A stretch of DNA of 64,000 nt from Boesenbergia rotunda (lineage: Eukaryota > Streptophyta > Magnoliopsida > Zingiberales > Zingiberaceae), in assembly GCA_024364735.1 (NCBI GenBank), contig JAGFNQ010001620.1, positions 73,797 to 137,796 of the forward strand, in the 5' to 3' direction. Below, one piece after another: positions 55,806 to 64,000 of this stretch (position 1 is the first letter of the stretch; every line of letters begins with the position of its first letter). The notes under the pieces are model-generated. The model was not told where the DNA came from and searched no databases. It saw only the letters and a program-made list of their open reading frames with translations. Made by a program: the position numbers and the translations under genes.

Positions 55806-57297
55806 TATTGGTACAGTTTGCACTAATGATCAAACTTAGATTTTGATATATGTCAAATGGTTAAAGTTAGATGTTGTATGTTTCTAACCTTGTTACCAAG
55901 TGTGCGGGATTAAAAAGCTTAGAACATGACACTAGACTAAAGCCTAAGTACGTTGATACCTAGCAAAAGTCCAGTTAGGTTCGTGGGGCCTGACAACTGG
56001 CTGAAGCTTAGGTAGGTTGATATTTGGCATGAAGTCCAACTGGATCCGCGAGACCTAACAGTTGGCTAAAGTCTAGATGGAGCATTTAGCATGAAGACCT
56101 AGTGGGTTAAAGAAGTTAAATAAATCTACAATTGATAACTGGGTAAGTCATTAGAGGAAAGAGATCCAGTGAGGACGAGTCCCCAGTGGGACTGTACGCG
56201 CGGTCCAACTTAGAGTCTGGTATGAAGTCCAACTGGATCGGCGGGACCTAACAGTTGGCTAAAGTCTAGATGGAGCATCTAGCATGAAGACCTAGTGGGT
56301 TAAAGAAGTCAAATAAATCTACAATTGGTAACTGGAGGTAAGTCATTAGAGGAAAGAGATCCAGTGAAGACAAGTCCCCAGTGGGACTGTACGCGCGATC
56401 CAACTTAGAGTCACTTCGGATGTCTAAATTGAGACCATGCATGACTAGATCCTGATCTTGGGAAGACAGGATCTAACTCATAAATATATATACATTGTTT
56501 ATGCATATATTTTTCTAATTTGATGTTGTAGAGACATACGTATATCATCAAATTCTAGATGTATGGCCGCTGACAGAGCTTGATTCCGAATTCAGAATCA
56601 AAAGTTATGGCCTCCAGAAGATTGTTGTGTCAAACATTAGATTGAAGGTGCCTCAGATCGACTTGAGGCACCTCAGATGGGATTGAGGCTGCCTTCGAGA
56701 GGTTAAAATGCATATTTTGCCCATCTGATCGATTTTGAGGATTGGAGGCACCCTAGGTTGGTTGAGGGTGCCCTCAACACTTTTTAAAAGCATTGTTCGA
56801 CCAGTTTCAAAGATATAACTTTTCTCCAAGCTCAATTGATCACTCTACGACTCCGTCATCAAGCTGTGATTGTTCTATTACTCGTCTATGTTCGAACACA
56901 ACCAAAAGACCAACACCAACACACGAATACAACCAGAATTCTGCAACTGTGTTGGGTATTGAACTATAATATTGTTAATTATTTTCTTATTGCAAAGGAA
57001 AGTGTAGGTTTGTTATACTTCCCAATTCTTCTCTTGTACTTGATCTCTCTACCGAGAGTTTACCGCTAGAGTATTTTAGTAGATTGTCCATCGGAAAGCT
57101 CCAACAGACTTGAGCCTTAGAGTAGGAGTTGTCGAAGGCTCTGAACCAAGTAAATCTTGGTGTTCACTTGTGTTCTTTCATTTTTCATACTTAATTCGAT
57201 TATTCCGTTGCATACTATTTTCTTAAAAACGAAAAAGATAGATTTTAAAACTCTCGTGATTCGCCCCTCCCCCTCTCTCACTTGCATCGGTCCTACA
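55806..57297 (+). repeat. 5' LTR of copia element E
   Basis: The right border is firm: GGTCCTACA followed two bases later by a primer-site-like TGGTATCAAAG. The left border is inferred by aligning LTR heads: TATTGGTACAGTTTGCAC here, TGTTGGAGCAATCGGCCC in B and TGTTGAGGCAATCAGCCC in C, followed in all three by TTTTGAT.., GGTTTAA(A)GTTAGA-like and AGTGTGC(A/G)GG words. Its 3' end has the shared GATTCGCCCCTCC..CTCT..CATCGGTCC motif. No second LTR is in the window. Confidence 0.65.
56029..56412 (+). repeat. 193-bp tandem duplication inside the LTR of element E
   Basis: Two adjacent units begin near 56029 and 56222 (GAAGTCCAACTGGATC..) and run through AGTTGGCTAAAGTCTAGATG..TACGCGCG..CCAACTTAGAGTC. 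They differ at only about ten positions by eye, so the duplication is younger than the element's overall decay. Confidence 0.8.
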
Positions 57298-57299
57298 AG

Positions 57300-58190
57300 T
57301 GGTATCAAAGTTTCGTTCATTCTAAATTGGTGCAACCACCATTAGAGCAGGGGATGCTTATTTTTTTCATTTTTTGATTTTTAATTTTTCCTGAAAATCT
57401 AAAATTGGTGCAATCACCACTTTTTAAGACAAATCTCTTGTTGTTCAATTTTACTCAAAGTTGGTGCAACTCACTCGAGTTACTCTTTCAAGCTTTCATT
57501 TTCTTCCATATTGCTAATCTAAGACCAAGTCTTGGGACGTTTTTTTCTCTCTATTTTTTTTGTGTGTGTAAGATTTTTGATAAATGACACAAAATGAAAG
57601 ATGAAGCATCCATAAACCTCCGTCATATGATCAAGAGGATTTTAACTACTGGATGCGAGTAATGAAATAGTTCGTGCGAAGTAAAAATTTTGACAACGTG
57701 TTGATTTTCAGATATCCCTCTTAAAACTCAAGATTAAGGAATAAGGTAATTGAGTTAATTTGTAAAATTTTACCTAATAATGCTTAACACAGATTGGATA
57801 AGTACAAGGATGCATACGAATTTTGGACTCGGTTGATCGAGCTTTACAAGAACCCGACAAAGCTAGAAGAGCAAGTCAAACTTTGAGTTCGAATCCGAGT
57901 ATGAATCTATAGAGCCAACCTCTGCCATATGTTCAAGAGGATTTTAACTACTGGATGCGAGTAATGAAATAGTTCTTGGAAAGTAAAAATTTCGACAACG
58001 TATTGATTTTGAGATATCCCTCTTAAAACTCAAGATTAAGCAATAAGGTAATTGAGTTAATTTGTAAAATAACACAGATTGGATAAGTACAAGGATGCAT
58101 ACGAATTTTAGATTCGGTTGATCGAGCTTCACAAGAATCCGACAAAGCTAGAAGAGCAAGTCGAACTTAAGTTTAAATTCAAATATGAAT
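57300..58190 (+). pseudogene. Element E Gag remnant, tandemly duplicated and full of stops
   Basis: After the primer-site-like sequence at 57300-57310, fragments read DQEDFNYWMRVMK (near 57630) and KDAYEFWTRLIELYKNPTKLEEQV (near 57805). Both resemble element B Gag (NHEDFWDWKSRME, KNAYEL..KLEEVHKNPT). The same pieces recur about 300 bp later (57933 and 58098), so the gag start was duplicated in tandem. Both copies have stops, including TAG at the AYEFW tryptophan in copy 2. Confidence 0.75.
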
Positions 58191-59967
58191 ACTAGAGTCA
58201 ACCGCAGAGCTAGACTCAAAAGAATCAGACTAGACCAAATTCATGACACTCATAATTACGGAGGAGGATCAAGTCAAAGTCAAATTCAGACACAAGTCAG
58301 AATCAATAGAAAAACCTACAAAATTAAGGGTTGCATGAGATTAGTCAAAATTACCAAAATACCCCTATTAGTAGCAATTTAAATTAGATGCATGATAATT
58401 TAGATATTTCCAAAAATACCCCTAGAATAGTGGTCGGAGATTTAGATTTTAATCAATGTCTTAATCAAATCAACATTAACTTTGACTTGGTCAAACAAAA
58501 CATTGACCAAATTAATTTTAATTAATTAATTAATAAAGACCTAAATTCTCATAATTTGAACCTAAATTTAACTAATATTAACTTTAAAAATTCAAATCAA
58601 AATAATCAAGAAATGACCATTTAAATCTATATCTAGATAAAATCAATCTTTACGTTAATCAAGTTTTTAATTTATTAAATTAAGATAAATCTAATAATTC
58701 AACTCTAATCAATCCTAATAATTTGAATTTAATTAAATTTTAAGATAAAGTTAAATTAACTAATTCAAATTTAATTAATCTAATAAATCTAAAATTATTT
58801 AATAACCCATCTAATTGAAAATTTCTAATTTAACAAATTTAAAATTGAAAATTAATAAACACTTAAACACTAAAGATAAAATAAACACAAACAATTTAAT
58901 TACTTTGAAATTAAAAATTAATAAACAAATTAATACTAAAGATAAAATCTTAAACACAAATAAGTAAATAAATTTGAAATTAAAAATTAGTAAAAACTTA
59001 AACATTAAAGATAAAATCTTAAACACAAACACTTTAATAAATTCAAAATTAAAACTTAACAATAATTTAAATATTAAAAAAAGTATTTCAAATAAAGATA
59101 GGTTAACAAATTCAACCAATTCACAATTAAAAGAAAATTTAAATCTTAAGTTCAGATGTTTTGAATAAAGATAATTTAACTAACTCAATTAATTCAAAAT
59201 TAAAATCTTAAATTTAATTATCAAATCAAACTCAATTAATAATTGAATTAACAAATATAGAACACATTAAAATTAGTTAATTATTCCGAACATTAATCCA
59301 TTAATCTTTTAAAAGTAATTTAGACTAAATTAAATTCAAATAAAATCAAAGATTCAAAATTAAACATAAACATGAAATGTATGATTCAAAGAGAGACATT
59401 AAATTAATTAGCACTTCAAAATCAAATCTTACTCGTCAGGGTAGCTAGGATCGAATCTTAAGTTGATAAAGATTAAGGACTACTACTAATTAAGTCCTAT
59501 GGGTAAGATTAATTGGAAAGGTTTGTTTAAGATGCGTAGTTACTTCTAATGATGTCCAAATGACTCACTATAGTTAGGGAACTTATCCAAGGAAGCTCGC
59601 CTAGGGACCCAAAGTTATATTTAATCGAACTCAAGCTAAGACAACCTCCTGAATAATGAATTAATAACTCATCTCATAAAATTATAGGATTACCTTGGTT
59701 GAATAATCTAGACCGAGTGAGATGAATAAGGAGAACCTAATTCGAATTTTGATTGAATACCTTAATTGACCCTTAAATTTAAATTTTTAATCAACTTTAA
59801 TTAATCAACTTTGAATAAAAAGTTAATCAGCTTTAATTAAATTAAACTTTAAACTTTAAAATTAGTTGAACCTTAATTTTAACCGTAATTAAACCTTAAC
59901 CTAACATTAATCAAGAATTTAATTTTAACATTAATTAAAATCTTAACTTCACTTTAATTATATCCTA
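58191..59967. repeat. AT-rich decayed region with an ~65-bp tandem repeat
   Basis: From about 58840 to 59170, AAATTAAAAATTA(A/G)TAAA..CTTAAAC(A/T)TAAAGATAAAATC..AAACACAAA is repeated about four times with a period near 65-70 bp. The rest is AATTTAAT-rich sequence with no coding signal. A less AT-rich stretch at 59430-59740 might be leftover element sequence, but I cannot name it. Confidence 0.5.
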
Positions 59968-59968
59968 A

Positions 59969-59995
59969 CTAGTATTTCACATGTGTGATGCATGG
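59969..59995 (-). mobile_element. Helitron-like 3' terminus
   Basis: On the minus strand CCATGCATCACACATGTG precedes AAATACTAG. Plant Helitrons end in a GC-rich hairpin of the form CCCGTGC-loop-GCACGGG followed about 10 bases later by CTAG (CTRR). Here the stem looks decayed mainly by G-to-A changes. Position and orientation fit the RPA-like remnant just inside it. Confidence 0.5.
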
Positions 59996-61272
59996 ATTTC
60001 ATCTTGTATAAAATATGATAAAAAATTAAATAATATAAATATTTAGCTATGCAATTAAAAGGTAAAAATGTGTTATTTTGACGGTAACTAATACATTTAA
60101 TATGCGAAAAAAATTATTACAAATTACGAAAATTTACTTAAATTAGAGTCTTCATTTTAATTATATCTTCTCTCTTTTTTTTATTTAGAACGGTAGAAGA
60201 AAATTCACCAATCAAAGATCTCTTCAAATTAGAGTCGTTCATCACATCATCTGCCACAACAACCTTGGTGGTTGCTTTGAAAGGAGTGGTCACCTTGTCC
60301 TCAGACGAATAAATCTACCATAAAATTATAAAAATTTAAGGAAAATTCAAGAATAAAATAAAAAATTTTAAATGAATTTTTCGAATACCTCGTTCATTTC
60401 TCCATATTCAGTACTCTTCAACTTGGACAAAACATCAAATTCCTATGTTAGCCAAAGAAAATACATCATATAAATTAGTTGATAATTTTGTATTCAGTTC
60501 AATTTATTTACTAAGCATGATAATTTTAGTCTACCTGACTTTCTAAATTTTCTCCACAGGATGTGTCGATAATTTTAGAATCACATTTGAGTTCCATGAC
60601 CCTATAAGAGCCATCATCGAATCCGAGTGTTTGACTTGGCTTCACTTGAATTTTGAATAAATCATTCCATCCACCAAATCATCTATTTCCTTTCTAGTTT
60701 GAAATTAATCCTACCACATTTATTATATTTTAAATTAATATTAATATTTATTTTATTTCATGTATGACAATTCATAATATGTTATAAATTTTTGAAAAAA
60801 ATTAGATTATAAAACCTCGTTTAGAACTGGAGATCTCAAATTCATTGTTATTTTCCCGATGAATTCGACACTTTCCCTATTGCCTGTGTTGTCCACAACA
60901 CTGACTTGGATCTTAAACTTGTTATATTTAAAATTAAACAAATTGCATTTTTACTGACAATTAATACAATAATTCATTCAATGATAACTTTTACCGCCTT
61001 AGCTTAATTTCCATTTGCATCAAAGTGATCACATCTTTCACCATAAAAACTATCACCAACCGGGGTCAACTTTTTTGGACATTTGACACCTGACAAATAA
61101 TACCAATCACCATTAATTTCTACAACTGCTATTTTTGCCAAAATCCAAAAACTGTCTCTGCCTACAAATTATGAAAAAAAATACGATAAATTGTCATAAA
61201 TTCCCGAATAGCCCTTTGATATTTGCATATACTCCCCACACAAGTTTGTCTTTGTTTTTACTCCCTGATGGA

Positions 61273-61360
61273 ACTGAGTATAAAAGGGTGAAAATTGAGT
61301 ATACATCAGTAAAAACTGAATATAATAGAGTGAAACCTGAGTATAAAAGAGTGAAATTAA
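61273..61360. repeat. 21-bp minisatellite (GAGTATAAAAGGGTGAAA units)
   Basis: Four units of 21 bp, each like GAGTATAAAAG(A/G)GTGAAA plus three variable bases, start at about 61276. They lie between RPA-like exons, probably in a former intron. The plus-strand translation gives heptads EYKRVK(I/T/P/L), but no gene is claimed. Confidence 0.7.
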
Positions 61361-61599
61361 ATTGAGTACATAGGTTATTGATGTGGGATGCAACCTGCCA
61401 TACCAATTTCTACTTTATACTCAATTTCTTCAACAATATCACCAACATATCAAGGACTGCATGCAAAGAAATATTTATGTAGGGATTGCATGCAGAATTG
61501 ACTTGGTAAGTAGGGAGTTTAGGAAAATTTACCCAAAAAAATATTGGACCAGGGTGGACGAATTTCGGATGACTGTTTAATCTCATGAAAATTTTTCAT

Positions 61600-61800
61600 C
61601 GATCATCAGGATGAATCAGAAAGCATTCGCGATGGGCGGGACAGTCTAGAAGCTCAATGTCCCAGAATTCGCGTTCATTTGAAGAAAAAATTCTTACAAA
61701 ATATACCATAGTTAGGAATTAAACTGCGGATGCCTAAGATAATGACTAACCACCCTACCGCTGCACCATAACCCCAGGGCCAAAAATTATGAAAAAAAGA
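61600..61800 (-). repeat. tRNA-derived SINE
   Basis: On the minus strand the head GGGGTTATGGTGCAGCGGTAGGGTGG has an A-box-like TGGTGCAGCGGTAG, and GCAGTTTAATTCC about 40 bp later resembles a B box. The body contains GAACGCGAATTCTGGGACATTGAGC. A diverged copy of the tail lies at 42831-42965. It sits inside the RPA-like remnant. Confidence 0.6.
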
Positions 61801-62475
61801 TAATGATAATGAGGTGGAATAAAATGAATATTATTAGTAATATTGGCAGATTTGGCAAAAGGCATATTAATTAATTCACCTCGTATTTCTAAAAAATTTG
61901 CTCTATTGTTTGGAAATTAGCTTTTGAAACAGAAATTTTTTCTAAAATATTATTGGTATAGGGCAGCATCATAGTGCTCATGGTTATCTTGCATTATTCT
62001 TAACAACAATATTGATTAGTTTTGTAAATCTGCCATCAATTTCTTTAGTTTGGGGGCATCTCAGGCAACAACTTTGCCTATAATATCTGACGAGGAAACA
62101 AATTATAATATAGCAATTATAAATTAGAAATTAATCTGAAAAAATATCAAAATATGTAATATGAAAGAATTATCAAAATAAAAAGACAAAATAACTTATC
62201 TAACAGAATTATTTTGTCAACCGTGTCTTCACTTTTCAATTGAGGCAGAGTTTGAATTCATAGATAAATATATACCAAAAACTTATAATCAAATATTTCG
62301 CAAATTTGAGTTTTCTAGACAAAGTTGATTTTGAATTTCTTAGTCGTTGTTTTCAATTTTATGGAATTTTCTGCTACTATCACAGTTTTGATAGCATAAA
62401 GATGCCCTTCTTTTAATTTTAGTTTAATACTCTTTAGAATTTGCTTTTTGATAGTGGCATGAATCCATCAACCCT

Positions 62476-62785
62476 AAACAAAAAGTATAACTTATTTTAA
62501 AGAACGACATTGTAAAAAATATAGTAAATAATTTTTTAAAGAAAAATATTATAAAACAAATAGTTTTCTCTTAATCATGGAAAATATATTTCATGCTAAA
62601 AATATCATCTTTTTCAAATGTAAGTAGCTCGTAGCATCGAACCAACCACATTTGAAATGCCCAAAATATCTTTTTGGGGTAAGTTGAGGAATCAAAATAA
62701 AAAGGAATGACATTGAGAAATCAAAGACCGACATTGAAAAGGAGTACCCAAAACATCTACTTATAGAAAAAACTTTTTTTTTATA
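62476..62785. other. AT-rich sequence, no gene seen
   Basis: This lies upstream of the RPA-like remnant on its strand. I cannot recognise further exons or a Helitron 5' end here. Confidence 0.4.
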
Positions 62786-63800
62786 AAGTTATTAATACAT
62801 TATCTCATAATTTTAAAATTAATTTAAATGCTTTTATAATTTAAAGAAGATAATATTAAAAGTTTATCATATTTTTAAGTGCTATGATTTAAAAAATAAT
62901 TAACCTTTTAAAATGAAAATTTTATCTTTTAAAATGAAGACATAATTAAAAGTTATTAATACATTATATCAAAATTTTAAAAATAGCCCCACGGGCATGG
63001 CGTGATTGGTAATGACTCACTTGGGTGATCCCTAACTTCTCGGGTTTGATCTCTCCCTGGTAGAGCGCGCAGTATGCTGACGGAAGAAATCGCCACAGGC
63101 TGCTACGTGGTCGGGCAATCGAGTACCGATATCATCAGTGGTGAAGTCGTCACATGTCTCCGTCCCGCGATTTACCCTCATTGACCAGTGGGGACTCTCG
63201 TTGAAACTGTGGGGCAGGGTCGGTCAGCCAAGAGGATTAGTCAGGCGCAAGTCGGGATACCCTTTGTAAATTAAAAATAAATTATATACTTTTATAATTT
63301 CAAGAAGATAATATTAAAATTTTATCATGGCTATGATTTAAAAATTAATTAACCTTTTAAAATGAAGATTTGACCTTATAAAACGATAACATAATTAAAA
63401 GTTATTAATACATTGAATACATTATATTAGAATTTTAAAAATAATTTAAATACTTTTACAATTTTAAGGAGATAATATTAAAAATTTATCACTTAAATGT
63501 TTTAAGTGGTTATGATTTAAAAAATAATTGGCCTCTTTAAATGAAGATTTGACCCTTTAAAATGAATACAATGAAGATTTGGCTTTATATTTATGGAGAT
63601 GTTATTCAGGAAAGAAAATTGATAGTTATTATTTTTAGAAAACTTATATATATATATATTAAAAATAATTTAAATATTTTTACAATTTTAAGAAGATAAT
63701 ATCAAAATTTATAGGTTTTAAGTGACTATGATTTAAAAAATAATTAGCCTTTCAAAAGGAAGATTTGACTTTTGTTAAATGAAGATATAATAATTTATAT
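62786..63800. repeat. AT-rich tandem repeat of ~160-225 bp units
   Basis: Four units share, in order, TTTTACAATTTTAAG(A/G)AGATAAT-like sequence (62835, 63292, 63456, 63681), CTATGATTTAAAAAATAATT (62882, 63331, 63509, 63727) and TTTTAAAATGAAGATTTGAC. The first two units are separated by a SINE insertion. Unit length varies by internal indels. It could be an AT-rich satellite fragment or an old MITE cluster. Confidence 0.65.
62986..63266 (+). repeat. Au-like SINE
   Basis: This GC-rich 280-bp island in AT-rich sequence starts GCCCCACGGGCATGGCGTGATTGG (A-box-like) and has GGGTTTGATCTC (63042-63053, B-box-like). It ends GATTAGTCAGGCGCAAGTCGGGATACCCTTTG, resembling the Au SINE 3' end. Flanking TTAAAAATA (62977-62985 and 63271-63279) is a plausible target duplication. 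It lies inside the AT-rich tandem repeat. Confidence 0.7.
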
Positions 63801-64000
63801 ATTTTTGTTGATTAGGCTTTCTATTTATAGATATGCTATTTAGGTGGAAAATTTAGTATATATATAACCTTTTATTTAGTAAAGAAAAATTATTTTAAAT
63901 TAAATTTATTCAAACTTTGACCACGTTATAATCATTATAACGTAGTTAAAATCACCTTATACAAGTTATAGCAATAATAATCACAATAACTATAAGTTAT
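63801..64000. other. AT-rich window end
   Basis: No feature is seen. TTATAACG(T/A)..ATTATAACGTAG near 63925-63945 forms a short inverted repeat. Confidence 0.4.

Larger units (their letters stand above)
60185..62475 (-). pseudogene. RPA70-like single-stranded DNA-binding protein gene, decayed (Helitron type)
   Basis: Minus-strand pieces follow the order of a plant RPA1-type protein. DUF223/DBD-A is at about 62470-62285 (WIHATIKKQILKSIKLKLKEGHLY). An OB-2-like piece is at about 62090-61860 (DIIGKVV..KLKEIDGRFTKLINIVVKNN). The DBD-C/zinc-ribbon exon is at about 61165-61000 (FWILAKIAVVEINGDWYYLSG, then CPKKLTPVGDSFYGERCDHFD). 60950-60830 has KFKIQVSVVDNTGNRESVEF. Later pieces are at 60690-60540, 60450-60395 and 60320-60190. 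The exon near 61000 has TAA in frame, two of four zinc ligands appear lost, and a SINE interrupts it. RPA-like genes are often carried by plant Helitrons; no Rep/helicase is visible here. Confidence 0.65.

Noticed and set aside
58811..59168. Phe/Leu/Lys-rich 102-codon frame
   Set aside because: It comes from the AT-rich ~65-bp tandem repeat and has no protein features beyond composition.

Overview
The window is nuclear DNA of a flowering plant. It has intron-rich plant genes (a leucine-rich-repeat receptor kinase, a GYF-domain protein, an ACT-repeat protein and a class I TCP factor), Ty1/copia LTR retrotransposons primed by initiator tRNA-Met, tRNA-derived SINEs and Helitron debris. GC-rich ACR and TCP exons and an Au-like SINE suggest a monocot. 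The species cannot be read from the sequence.

Layout. Bases 1-18006 are a nest of three copia elements. Element C (minus strand) is cut in its protease region by element A (minus strand, LTRs of about 2.2 kb). A's 5' LTR is in turn cut by element B (plus strand, 7959-13687), a Gag-only, non-autonomous element with target duplication TTATT. Bases 18007-19145 are a DNA-transposon-like remnant carrying a GC-rich minisatellite. Bases 19.77-22.69 kb are a truncated second copy of the 5' part of the GYF gene.

The host-gene island is 23.17-46.37 kb. It holds an intact 19-exon HPCA1/CARD1-type receptor kinase (23170-28117, +), an intact 10-exon EXA1-like GYF-domain gene (29600-38991, +), a 7-exon ACR-type ACT-repeat gene (41459-39373, -) convergent with it, and a single-exon class I TCP gene (46368-45448, -). 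I worked out all exon junctions by hand from splice consensus, reading phase and family similarity. Each model stays open and in phase from ATG to stop.

Bases 47.6-54.4 kb are copia element D (minus strand), inserted in a SINE-like repeat (TSD GTCAA) and itself split by a 2.68-kb solo LTR (TSD GACAC). A hAT-like MITE sits in a neighbouring SINE copy. Bases 55.8-58.2 kb are a 5' LTR and duplicated gag remnant of element E, related to B and C. Bases 60.0-62.5 kb are a decayed RPA70-like gene next to a Helitron-like 3' terminus. The last 1.2 kb is an AT-rich tandem repeat interrupted by an Au-like SINE.

The most unusual pattern is a paired 10-bp palindrome, CAGTCGACTG, whose two copies start 19 or 20 bp apart. 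Pairs recur in the LTRs of B and C, just upstream of the TATA boxes in both, and three more (one with a mutated half) lie inside B. I found no CRISPR, biosynthetic cluster or microbial defence system.
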